From contig JAGXHS010000032.1 in assembly GCA_024636075.1 (NCBI GenBank), forward strand, positions 1 through 6,725: 6,725 nt of DNA. Reading direction: 5' to 3'. The notes under the pieces are model-generated. The model worked only from the letters and a program-made list of their open reading frames with translations, was not told the DNA's origin and did not search any database. The stretch comes from Propionibacteriaceae bacterium (GTDB taxonomy: Bacteria; Actinomycetota; Actinomycetes; Propionibacteriales; Propionibacteriaceae). The first letter of the stretch is position 1; every line of letters starts with the position of its first letter. Shown piece after piece: positions 1 through 6,617 of the stretch. The position numbers and the translations under genes are program-made.

Positions 1-345
1 CTGGAGGAGGCCGACAGTTTCGCCCATCGCATCGTGCTGATCGCTGGCGGCCACATCGTCGCCGACGGACCCACCGAACAGATCCGGGCCCACGCGATGG
101 GAAGAACCATCACTGCGGAACTGGACGATCCAGCCAGTCTGGAACAACTCATCGCGCTGACCGGCGTCAGCGACGCCTCACTCGAAGACGGTCGGGTCCA
201 GGTCAGCGTCTCGATGGAACACTCAGACACCGTCGCCCTGACCATGCTGCAGCAGATGGGCGCACGACAGCTGGAGATCATCTCCGGCTCGTTGGAGACT
301 GCCTTCGTCACCCTCACGACCGAACCGTCAGGGGAGAACCGATGA
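1..345 (+). CDS. ABC transporter ATP-binding protein, C-terminal end (partial, 5' end outside window)
   Basis: The frame is open from base 1, so the gene begins upstream; 114 residues are visible before the TGA at 343-345. The first visible residues, LEEAD, are the segment that directly follows the H-switch histidine in DrrA/CcmA-type exporter ATPases. They are followed by the usual RIVLIAGGHIVADG strand-turn (about residues 10-25) and the PTEQIRAHA helix. The remaining ~80 residues form the C-terminal extension typical of ATPases paired with ABC-2 permeases. Walker A, signature and Walker B motifs would lie upstream and cannot be checked. The protein should sit on the cytoplasmic face and power export by the next gene, whose ATG overlaps this stop codon (ATGA). 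Seen: motif tail and overlap. Inferred: exporter role. The substrate is unknown; drug, lipid or peptide export are all possible. Confidence 0.88.
   Translation: MEEADSFAHRIVLIAGGHIVADGPTEQIRAHAMGRTITAELDDPASLEQLIALTGVSDASLEDGRVQVSVSMEHSDTVALTMLQQMGARQLEIISGSLETAFVTLTTEPSGENR
330..336 (+). promoter_or_regulatory. Shine-Dalgarno site for the ABC permease
   Basis: AGGGGAG lies 5 nt before the ATG at 342, inside the last codons of the ATPase gene. It is the clearest ribosome binding site in the window. It supports the 342 start and translational coupling through the ATGA overlap. Confidence 0.7.
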
Positions 346-1085
346 ATGCCACCTTCCTCGGGCTGGAGATCAAGCGGGTAGTTCGTGACTTGTCGTCCGT
401 GTTCTTCATCGCCATCCTGCCCGCCTTCTTATACCTCGTCTTCGGCGCAGCCACGTCCTATTCCAACGAACCTATTGGCAACGGCAACGTCGCGATGTAC
501 ATCATGATCGGGATGGCTGCCTACGGCGCTGCCACCGCAACCTCAGGGATCGGAGGTCGAGCGGCTGTCGAACGGATGCAGGGCTGGGGTCGCCAACTCG
601 CACTCACCCCACTCCCCGATTCGTCGTACGTGGCGATCAAGACCATCGTCGCGATGATCATTGCGACCATCCCGATTGGGCTCACATGCGTGCTCGGGGT
701 CCTCACCGGCGCGGAGGGCACCTGGCGGGTCTGGCTCTACGGAATCCTGGCGCTGGTCGGTGGATCGATCGTCTGGTCGCTGTACGGGTTGTGTGCCGGG
801 TTGCTGTTCCGTTCCGAGGCGGCAGTGGGGGCAGCCGGCGGCTTCCTGGTGGTGCTCGCCTTCCTCGGCAACGTTTTCGTACCGCTGACCGGCACACTGT
901 TGTCGATCGCCCGTTTCACCCCGTTGTACGGCTACGTCGCTCTGGCCCGCTACCCGCTCACCGAGGGCTACAACGCCGAGGGCCATGAATCGGTCTGGGT
1001 GGTAACCGTCAACGTGACGGCCTGGGCGCTGATCCTGGGGGTCTGTGCAGTGTTGCTGGTGCGTCGCGGTCGCGCGCGCCAGTAA
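342..1085 (+). CDS. ABC-2 type transporter permease
   Basis: A 247-residue integral membrane protein, the usual length for DrrB/YadH-like ABC-2 permeases. It opens with a short amphipathic stretch (LEIKRVVRD, residues 8-16), then about six hydrophobic segments near 17-37, 50-70, 100-122, 132-155, 160-182 and 218-240, and ends in a basic tail (RRGRARQ) expected in the cytoplasm. The loop GWGRQLALTPLP at 81-92 matches the conserved coupling segment of this family that contacts the ATPase. There is no signal peptide. The start is fixed by a strong Shine-Dalgarno site and a 4-nt overlap with the ATPase gene. The pair would form a homodimeric or 2+2 exporter in the plasma membrane. Many actinobacterial loci of this type are followed by a two-component system; here an unrelated aminotransferase follows, so the regulator, if any, is upstream or elsewhere. 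The substrate is unknown. Confidence 0.88.
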   Translation: MNATFLGLEIKRVVRDLSSVFFIAILPAFLYLVFGAATSYSNEPIGNGNVAMYIMIGMAAYGAATATSGIGGRAAVERMQGWGRQLALTPLPDSSYVAIKTIVAMIIATIPIGLTCVLGVLTGAEGTWRVWLYGILALVGGSIVWSLYGLCAGLLFRSEAAVGAAGGFLVVLAFLGNVFVPLTGTLLSIARFTPLYGYVALARYPLTEGYNAEGHESVWVVTVNVTAWALILGVCAVLLVRRGRARQ

Positions 1086-1143
1086 ATGGAGCAGTCCGTG
1101 GTGCTGGACGATTCAGCGGTCGCGGTCATCGTGGTGTGAGCAC
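1086..1143 (+). other. Short intergenic spacer, no clear terminator
   Basis: Between the permease stop and the aminotransferase promoter I see only a weak GTCC/GGAC stem (4 bp, 8-nt loop) near 1094-1109 and no T-run. No small gene with a credible ribosome binding site is visible. Read-through from the ABC operon into the aminotransferase is therefore possible. Confidence 0.4.
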
Positions 1144-1149
1144 TAGGCT
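1144..1149 (+). promoter_or_regulatory. Probable -10 element of a leaderless promoter for the aminotransferase
   Basis: TAGGCT fits the actinobacterial -10 consensus TANNNT and is followed by exactly 6 nt before the ATG at 1156. This would place the transcription start at or next to the A of the start codon. No Shine-Dalgarno motif precedes the ATG, which agrees with leaderless translation. No convincing -35 is visible. Spacing and hexamer are seen in the sequence; activity is inferred. Confidence 0.55.
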
Positions 1150-1155
1150 TGTCGC

Positions 1156-2343
1156 ATGAGTCTGCTCAGCCCAGTGGAACGCGCACCCCGAGACCCGATC
1201 CTCGGCCTGAACGAAACCTTCAGGGAAGATCATCGCGACGGCAAGGTGAACCTTGGGGGCGGCGTATACACCGACGAGAACGGCCGGATTCCGCTGCTGG
1301 ACTGCGTCCAGGAAGCCGAGAGCACCATCATCGCGTCGAGGAAGCCGTACGGATACCTGCCGATCGACGGCTTGAAGACCTACGACGATGCGGTGGCGAA
1401 GTTGGTGTTCGACGACTCAGTGACCCGGGATCGGGTGGCCGTGGTGTAGTCACTCGGCGGCACCGGCGCGCTGAAAGTGGCCGCTGATTTCCTCTACCAA
1501 CTGAATCCTGATGCGACCGTGCTGATCTCCGACCCCAGCTGGGAGAACCACCGCAGCCTGTTCAGCCGCGCCGGGTTCACGGTGGAGACCTATCCCTACT
1601 ACGACGAAGAGAAGCGCCGGGTCGACGTGGAGGGCATGCTGGACGCGCTGCGCGCCGCGGCGTCGGGCACCATCGTGGTGCTGCACGCCTGCTGCCACAA
1701 CCCCACCGGCTACGACCTGAACGCTGAGCAATGGTCGGCCGTCCGCGAAGTGGTGGTCGAGAATGACCTGGTACCGCTGCTGGACATGGCCTACCAGGGC
1801 CTGGCCACTGGCATCGAGGTGGACGGAACGCCGGTGCGTGAATTCGCGAAGACCGGTGCCACCACCTTCGTCACCACCTCATTCTCCAAGACGTTCAGCC
1901 TGTACGGCGAACGGGTCGGGGCGTTGAGCGTGGTCTGCGCCGACAATGACGAGGCCTCCCGGGTGCTCAGCCAACTGAAGATCATCGTCCGCACCACATA
2001 CTCGAACCCCCCCACCCACGGCGCCACAATCGTCTCGATGGTGCTCAGCGACCAGGGCCTGCGCGCCCAGTGGGAAACCGAGTTGGGCGCCATGCGGGAC
2101 CGGATCAAGCTGATGCGAACCGGCTTGGCTGCGGGACTCGCCACGGCCCGCCCCGATGTCGATTTCAGCCACGTCACTGCCCAGAACGGCATGTTCAGCT
2201 ATTCCGGCTTGTCCGAGGAGCAGATGACCAGGCTCCACGACGAGTTCGGCATCTACGGCCTGGATTCCGGCCGGATCTGCATTGCCGCGCTGAACTCGGA
2301 CAACATGCCGAAGGTGATCGACGCCATCGCTGCCGTGCTGTGA
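1156..2343 (+). pseudogene. Aspartate/aromatic amino acid aminotransferase frame interrupted by an in-frame TAG
   Basis: Read through the TAG at codon 98, this is a 396-codon class I (fold type I) PLP aminotransferase of the AspC/TyrB group, the normal family length. Visible landmarks are NLGGGVY (32-38), YGYLPIDG (65-72), phosphate-binding GGTGAL (101-106), CCHNPTG (179-185, substrate/PLP Asn), LLDMAYQG (208-215, Asp and Tyr at the pyridine ring), SFSKTFSLYGERVGA with Schiff-base Lys near 245, and SGR with the carboxylate-binding Arg near 373. It would exchange amino groups between aspartate or aromatic amino acids and 2-oxoglutarate. The N-terminal fragment (97 aa) lacks the catalytic Lys. 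A restart at GTG 1477 would lack GGTGAL, so neither piece should be active alone. The family has Gln at the TAG position, as in E. coli AspC (AQTPGGTGAL), so one CAG-to-TAG change explains it. Alternatives are a sequencing error or suppression. The family call is firm; the pseudogene status is provisional. Confidence 0.85.
1447..1449 (+). other. In-frame amber codon within the aminotransferase
   Basis: The codon series around 1441-1461 reads Val-Val-TAG-Ser-Leu-Gly-Gly. The phase is identical before and after, so this is a substitution and not a frameshift. In the family the same position is Gln, directly before the PLP-phosphate-binding GGTGAL loop. TAG is also the terminator of the oxidoreductase (3518-3520) and helD (5750-5752) genes, which argues against genome-wide reassignment. 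Confidence 0.9.
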
Positions 2344-2347
2344 GTGG

Positions 2348-3520
2348 ATGAGCACGATCGAGGTCCGCGGCGGCACCCTCGCCGGTCTCGCTGCTGCGGC
2401 ACGGCTCGCCAAGGCAGGGCATCAGGTGGTGTTGTCCACCCAGGCCGCAGATGTGGGAGCGCGGTCCGATGAGCTTCCGCAGGTCTTCCAGCTGCCGGCG
2501 GTGTGGAGGGATCTGCTGCGGAAATCCGGGCGCGACTTCACCACGGAAGTGACCAGGCACGGCCTGCGGCTCGTGGAAGCACCCGCAGCGATCCACCAGT
2601 TCGCCGACGGTCTGGAACTCTCACTGCCCGGGGATCGGGCTGGCCAGCAGATCGCCATCACCAAGGCCCTCGGCGAACAGTCAGCACGACGCTGGACCTC
2701 CCTGCTCGACGAAGCGGATCAATTGTGGCAGGCGCTACGAATGACCGGCCTGGAACGGCCACGCCCGCCGCTGTCCCGACAGCACCGTGCCGACCTCTGG
2801 TCCCGACTGACCCTCGCTGATCTGGCGCACCGCGTCCAGGAGCCGCACCTGGCGAGGGTGATCATCTCACTTGGGCATCGAGCCGGCACGGATTCCCGCC
2901 GGGCACCTGCACTGTTGATCAGCCGGATGCATGTGGAGCGGACCTTCGCCAGATGGCAACTCGCCGACGACGCGGGCCCGGTCGCCGCTGCCAGGTTGAT
3001 CGACGTGCTGGTCGATCGGCTCGCCACGCGAAGGGTTCAGGTGCACAGCACCGACGCCGAAGCTGACGTTGCGCTGACAGCGGTGCCCGAGATTCCCGCC
3101 GCGGGCTGGCCCCGACGCGACCCCTCGCCCGCTCTGGCCCCGCAGGTCGACCAGCAGACGTACGGCACCCATCCGGGTGATGCGCGACACATCATCGAGA
3201 CTGTCGACCATCGCCTTGAGGCACCGGTGGTGACGTGGTGGCGACCGTTGGCCGATGGACGCAGTCTCGCCGTCAGTCACGACTACCGCCACACCTCGCG
3301 CGATCTCGGTTGGGGTCTGGAGCCCGACAGCTTCACCGCCTGGACCAGACGCGGAAGCCTGCGCACGGCAGCTGGCGAGTGGACGGCTTCGACGAGCAGC
3401 GCTGGGGGGAATGAGCCGTGGGCCGAAGTTCTGGCCGCTGCTCTAGCGGTCTACGACCTGCACGAACACCTCACCGGGCGAGACATCCGGCCCACCAACC
3501 GCTCGGCTGGAGTAAAGTAG
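2348..3520 (+). CDS. CrtI/phytoene-desaturase-like FAD-dependent oxidoreductase (degenerate nucleotide motif)
   Basis: A 390-residue protein resembling the amine oxidase/CrtI flavoprotein superfamily. The N-terminus has the beta-alpha-beta dinucleotide fold (IEVRGGTLAGLAAAARLAKAGHQVVL, written here as IEVRGGTLAG at 4-13 plus helix 14-24). A CrtI-like substrate-domain stretch follows (LPAVWRDLLRKSGR 49-62, QFADGLELSLP 84-94). The C-terminal block NEPWAEVLAAALAVYDLHEHLTG (355-377) resembles the FAD-capping helix of the family. It is shorter than typical phytoene desaturases (around 500 aa). Two features are odd: the second Gly of GxGxxG is Thr10, and the acidic residue expected at the end of strand 2 to hold the FAD ribose is Ser30. 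Cofactor binding may therefore be weak or altered. The ATG lies 4 nt after the aminotransferase stop, suggesting a shared transcript and coupling. The substrate is unknown; the aminotransferase neighbour hints at amino-acid-derived compounds, but this is inference. Confidence 0.65.
   Translation: MSTIEVRGGTLAGLAAAARLAKAGHQVVLSTQAADVGARSDELPQVFQLPAVWRDLLRKSGRDFTTEVTRHGLRLVEAPAAIHQFADGLELSLPGDRAGQQIAITKALGEQSARRWTSLLDEADQLWQALRMTGLERPRPPLSRQHRADLWSRLTLADLAHRVQEPHLARVIISLGHRAGTDSRRAPALLISRMHVERTFARWQLADDAGPVAAARLIDVLVDRLATRRVQVHSTDAEADVALTAVPEIPAAGWPRRDPSPALAPQVDQQTYGTHPGDARHIIETVDHRLEAPVVTWWRPLADGRSLAVSHDYRHTSRDLGWGLEPDSFTAWTRRGSLRTAAGEWTASTSSAGGNEPWAEVLAAALAVYDLHEHLTGRDIRPTNRSAGVK
3513..3518 (+). 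promoter_or_regulatory. Probable -10 element for helD, overlapping the upstream stop codon
   Basis: TAAAGT fits TANNNT, and its last base is the T of the oxidoreductase TAG stop (3518-3520). The GTG start of helD is 11 nt downstream, which would give a leader of only about 4-5 nt. No Shine-Dalgarno motif precedes the GTG and no clear -35 is seen. Position and hexamer are observed; promoter activity is inferred. Confidence 0.4.
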
Positions 3521-3529
3521 ATCGTCATC

Positions 3530-5752
3530 GTGAATAAGGTCCCAGATTTGAACCAGCCCACGCCCGCCAGTACAGACGCCTCCGAAACACTGGTGGAGCG
3601 CGAGATTGCGGCCGAGCAAGCCCATGTCGACACCGTGTACCAGCATCTCTCCGAAGCCGCGGCCTCTGCTCGGCGGGTGCAGGATGAGGGGCGCTCCCGC
3701 TTTCGCACCGACCGTGCAAACTTCCTGCGGGAGGAGGACGGCACGGCCATCTTCGAACGGGATGCCTTCGCCTTCCAGTCCGCTCGACGATTGGCGTCAC
3801 TCGACGCCGAGCACGAAGGACTGGTCTTCGGAAGGCTGGACCTACGCACTGAGGAGACCCGCTACATCGGTCGGTTGGGTGTGCGCGACGACGAGTTCGA
3901 ACCCCTGGTCATCGACTGGCGCGCGCCGGCTGCCGAGCCCTTCTACCGGGCCACGCCGAGCTCACCGATGGATGTGGTGCGTCGGAGGGTGCTGCGGTCA
4001 CGCTTCGAGAAAGTGATCGGCATCGAGGACGACCTGTTGGACGGCTCAGTGGACTCCGACCTGGTGGTCGTCGGCGAAGGAGCCCTGATGGCCGCACTGA
4101 AGCGGGCCAGGGGCCACCAGATGCGCGACATCGTCGCCACGATCCAGGCGGAACAGGACGAGGCCATCCGCGCGCCCTACCAGGGCGTGACAGTGATCGC
4201 TGGCGGACCCGGAACGGGCAAGACCGTCGTCGCCCTGCACCGCGCGGCCTACCTGCTGTACTCGAACCGTCGCCGGATGGAACGCGGCGGGGTGCTGGTG
4301 GTCGGTCCCTCCGCCACATTCATGAACTACATCGAACGGGTGCTGCCGAGTCTCGGTGAGGACGCCGTCACGCTGCGCTCCATGGGCGCTCTGGCTCTTG
4401 ACGTGTTGGACACCACGGCGGAGCGGGTCGATTCCGTCGCCGCCGCCGAGATCAAGGGAAGCTTGCGCATTCTGCCCGTGTTGAGACGCGCTGTTGACGA
4501 ACCGCTGGTGACAGCTGGGGAGGCGCGCAGCCTCCGAGTCAGTGTGAAGGGCGACATTCTGGGCCTGGACTCGCAGCGGTTGGACCGGATTCGTCGTGAC
4601 GTGCTGAGCGGGCACCGGGTGAACCTCGGACGACCCGCCGCGGAGACGGCGCTACTCAACGCCCTGTGGGTGCAATTCGACGCCGAAGCCCACGAGATGG
4701 ACCGCGAGACCTTCGACGACCTGGTGACGAGCCAGGCCAGCTGGCAGATGTTGCTGATGGCGTGGTGGCCGTCGTTGTCGGCCAACCGGGTGCTGGAGCG
4801 GCTGGCTGATCGTGGGCTGCTCGACGTGGTGGCGCCGAAACTGACCACAGAGGAACGAGATGTGGTCGCCGCAAGTTTCGGCGACCCCGGTCACAGCGTC
4901 GCAGACATCGCCCTGCTGGACGAGCTGGTGCACATCATCGGCCCGGAATTCACCGAAGAGGACGTCGAACCCGAACTGTTCCTGGAGGGCATGCGTGATG
5001 TGTCCGAGGTGGTGACCCTGGCTGACCGGCTGAGCACCCAGCGGGAGAACGATCCCGACCACGAAGCGCACAGCACCTTCGCCCACGTCCTGGTGGACGA
5101 GGCGCAGGACATCTCACCCATGCAGTGGCGGATGCTCCGTCGTCGAGGTCCGCAGGCGAGTTGGACTCTGGTCGGGGATCCTGCCCAATCGTCATGGGCG
5201 CATGCGGCCGAGACCGCGCAGGCCATCCGCGAACTGATCGGGAGCGGTCCCTCGCGACGGTTCCGGTTGAGCACCAACTACCGCAGCCCGGCAGAAGTCT
5301 TCAACGTCGCCGCCTCATTGATCACCTCGGTGTTCCCCACCGCGGATCTCCCTGCTGCCGTGCGCACCACCGGCATCGAACCAGAGTTGTTGAGCACCAC
5401 CTCGGACGGTCTGGTGACCACACTCAACGAGACGGTCGATCGACTCGCCGGGCAGGTGGACGGCACCATCGGAGTGATTTGTCCCCCGTCGCTGCGCGAA
5501 CAGCTGGCCGGTCAATCCGACGCCCTGACCGCACTCACCAGACATGCTGACCGGGCCACGGTGATCACTCCGTTGCAGTCCAAGGGGCTGGAGTACGACG
5601 GCGTGATAGTGGTGTCGCCCGACGACATCATCGCCGAGTCGCCCGGCGGCGCGCGGATGCTCTACGTGGCGTTGACCCGCCCGACACAACGTCTGGTGAC
5701 GATCGACGTCACCAACGACGCTCCAGCAGCATGGAGAAGATTTCTCGAGTAG
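3530..5752 (+). CDS. helD: HelD, RNA polymerase-recycling SF1-like ATPase
   Basis: A 740-residue UvrD/Rep-like NTPase of the actinobacterial HelD group, which binds RNA polymerase and releases it from stalled or DNA-bound states in the cytoplasm. The N-terminus (about 18-60, starting ETLVEREIAAEQ) is a charged helical arm of the kind HelD inserts into the polymerase secondary channel. VIDWRAPAAEPFYRAT (127-142) is a HelD hallmark. Motor motifs are all intact: Q motif region QAEQDEAI (206-213), Walker A GGPGTGKT (225-232), Walker B LVDEAQD (521-527), motif III GDPAQS (549-554), NYRSP (583-587), LQSKGLEYD (682-690) and VALTRPTQR (713-721). The long insert between Walker A and B (about 275-515) is where class II HelD carries its primary-channel domain. 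The GTG at 3530 is 9 nt after the previous stop; GTG with a tiny leader fits the -10 at 3513. Some relatives (HelR) give rifamycin tolerance, but no rifamycin-associated element is visible. The 3' end overlaps metF by 44 bp. Confidence 0.93.
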   Translation: MNKVPDLNQPTPASTDASETLVEREIAAEQAHVDTVYQHLSEAAASARRVQDEGRSRFRTDRANFLREEDGTAIFERDAFAFQSARRLASLDAEHEGLVFGRLDLRTEETRYIGRLGVRDDEFEPLVIDWRAPAAEPFYRATPSSPMDVVRRRVLRSRFEKVIGIEDDLLDGSVDSDLVVVGEGALMAALKRARGHQMRDIVATIQAEQDEAIRAPYQGVTVIAGGPGTGKTVVALHRAAYLLYSNRRRMERGGVLVVGPSATFMNYIERVLPSLGEDAVTLRSMGALALDVLDTTAERVDSVAAAEIKGSLRILPVLRRAVDEPLVTAGEARSLRVSVKGDILGLDSQRLDRIRRDVLSGHRVNLGRPAAETALLNALWVQFDAEAHEMDRETFDDLVTSQASWQMLLMAWWPSLSANRVLERLADRGLLDVVAPKLTTEERDVVAASFGDPGHSVADIALLDELVHIIGPEFTEEDVEPELFLEGMRDVSEVVTLADRLSTQRENDPDHEAHSTFAHVLVDEAQDISPMQWRMLRRRGPQASWTLVGDPAQSSWAHAAETAQAIRELIGSGPSRRFRLSTNYRSPAEVFNVAASLITSVFPTADLPAAVRTTGIEPELLSTTSDGLVTTLNETVDRLAGQVDGTIGVICPPSLREQLAGQSDALTALTRHADRATVITPLQSKGLEYDGVIVVSPDDIIAESPGGARMLYVALTRPTQRLVTIDVTNDAPAAWRRFLE

Positions 5753-6602
5753 CCGTGGAGCGGTTCTGGGTGAAGAACTGCAATCCTGGCGCACCGCCAC
5801 GCAGCAGGGTGACGGCCAACTCCGAGGCGATCCGGGAACCGATGTGCCGCACCCGTTCGGCGTCATCACCGGCAGCTCGCAGGCGTTCGACCACCTGGGC
5901 CGGGAGCGCGGCACCGGAGAGCTCGGTGAAGCGCTGGATCTGGTTCAGGCTGGTCAGCGGCATTATTCCCGGAATGATCGGGACCTGGCAGCCGAGGTCA
6001 CGGACCCGTTCGACCAGGTCGAAGTAGCTGTCCGGATCGAAGAACAACTGGGAGATGGCGAACTCGGCGCCGGCCTCCACCTTGTCCAACAGGAGGCGCG
6101 CGTCCAGATCCGGATCACGGTGCTCCGGATGCGGGTCCGGAAAAGCTGCCACGCCCACACAGTAGTCACCGTGAGACTTGACCAACCGCACCAGTTCCGT
6201 GGCATTGGCCAGACCGTTCGGGTGCTGCTGCCACGGGGCAGTCGGCCCACCCGGCATGTCCCCGCGGATCGCCAGCACGTGGTCCACGCCGACGGCGGTG
6301 TACTGATCGAGAGTGGCGTTCAGCTCGGACACCGCCTGCGAGGCACAGGTCAGGTGGGCCACCGTTCGGATCGACGTCTCCCGGAGTCGCTCCGTTGCGG
6401 CAATGGTGCGTTGCCTCGATGAGCCATTGGCGCCATACGTGACGGACACGAAATCGGGTGCCAACGACTCCAGGTGCTGCACTGTCCGGGTCAGCCGTGC
6501 GACTCCCTGGTCGTCCTTGGGTGGAAAGAACTCGAAACCGAAGATCGGGGCGCTGGACATGCGCAGCTGGTCGGCGAGGGACACACGGGTGGAAACTGGC
6601 AC
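5709..6602 (-). CDS. metF: 5,10-methylenetetrahydrofolate reductase (MetF family)
   Basis: A 297-residue TIM-barrel flavoprotein of normal MetF length. It reduces 5,10-methylene-THF to 5-methyl-THF, the methyl donor for methionine synthesis, in the cytoplasm. Motifs in order are FGFEFFPPK (21-29, catalytic Glu24), FVSVTYGA (51-58), AIRGDMP (111-117, Asp115 near FAD), GVAAFPDPHPE (150-160), AGAEFAISQLFF (177-188), PIIPGIMPLTS (208-218) and LQFFTQNRS (274-282). The chosen GTG start (6600-6602) sits 6 nt after a TAGGGT -10 element, which suggests a leaderless mRNA. Internal starts at GTG 6582-6584 or ATG 6558-6560 would still leave the FEFFPP strand intact but have no ribosome binding site. It is divergent from a probable polyprenyl synthetase, as in Rv2172c/idsA2 of M. 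tuberculosis, so this could be the actinobacterial Rv2172c-like paralogue rather than the sole MetF. It converges on helD with overlapping ends. Confidence 0.92.
   Translation of the reverse strand: MPVSTRVSLADQLRMSSAPIFGFEFFPPKDDQGVARLTRTVQHLESLAPDFVSVTYGANGSSRQRTIAATERLRETSIRTVAHLTCASQAVSELNATLDQYTAVGVDHVLAIRGDMPGGPTAPWQQHPNGLANATELVRLVKSHGDYCVGVAAFPDPHPEHRDPDLDARLLLDKVEAGAEFAISQLFFDPDSYFDLVERVRDLGCQVPIIPGIMPLTSLNQIQRFTELSGAALPAQVVERLRAAGDDAERVRHIGSRIASELAVTLLRGGAPGLQFFTQNRSTATREIFSMLLERRW
5760..5781 (+). terminator. Weak hairpin just after the helD stop (possible terminator without T-run)
   Basis: An 8-bp stem (5760-5767 with 5774-5781, one G-T pair) with a 6-nt loop starts 7 nt after the helD stop. 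No T-run follows. It lies inside the metF coding strand where the conserved FTQNRS motif is encoded, so protein constraint alone could create it. Confidence 0.2.
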
Positions 6603-6608
6603 CCCGAC

Positions 6609-6614
6609 ACCCTA
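6609..6614 (-). promoter_or_regulatory. Probable -10 element of a leaderless metF promoter
   Basis: Read on the minus strand this is TAGGGT (TANNNT), followed by 6 nt and then the GTG start of metF at 6602-6600. That spacing puts the transcription start on or beside the start codon, and there is no good Shine-Dalgarno site. The -35 is not clear. Confidence 0.55.
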
Positions 6615-6617
6615 GGC

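Noticed and set aside
1086..1143. Intrinsic terminator after the ABC permease
   Set aside because: Only a 4-bp stem and no T-run.
1447..1490. Pyrrolysine or other programmed recoding at the TAG
   Set aside because: The family position is Gln, the organism looks actinobacterial, only a weak 5-bp stem lies downstream, and neighbouring genes use TAG as a real stop.
1879..2412. 177-codon minus-strand open frame across the aminotransferase and oxidoreductase
   Set aside because: Low-complexity Ala/Arg/Gly-rich translation with no motif. The opposite strand carries clearly conserved proteins.
3490..3530. Rifamycin-associated element upstream of helD
   Set aside because: No long palindrome of that type is visible before the gene.
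4046..4615. 189-codon open frame on the minus strand inside helD
   Set aside because: It is a shadow of high-G+C coding DNA. It has no ribosome binding site or recognisable domain, and the plus-strand HelD protein explains the sequence.
5315..5914. 199-codon minus-strand frame overlapping the helD and metF ends
   Set aside because: Out of frame with metF and antisense to conserved helD motifs; no credible start signal.
6558..6560. ATG as the metF start
   Set aside because: No ribosome binding site, and the GTG at 6602 has ideal leaderless spacing to a -10 element. The internal ATG remains a secondary possibility.
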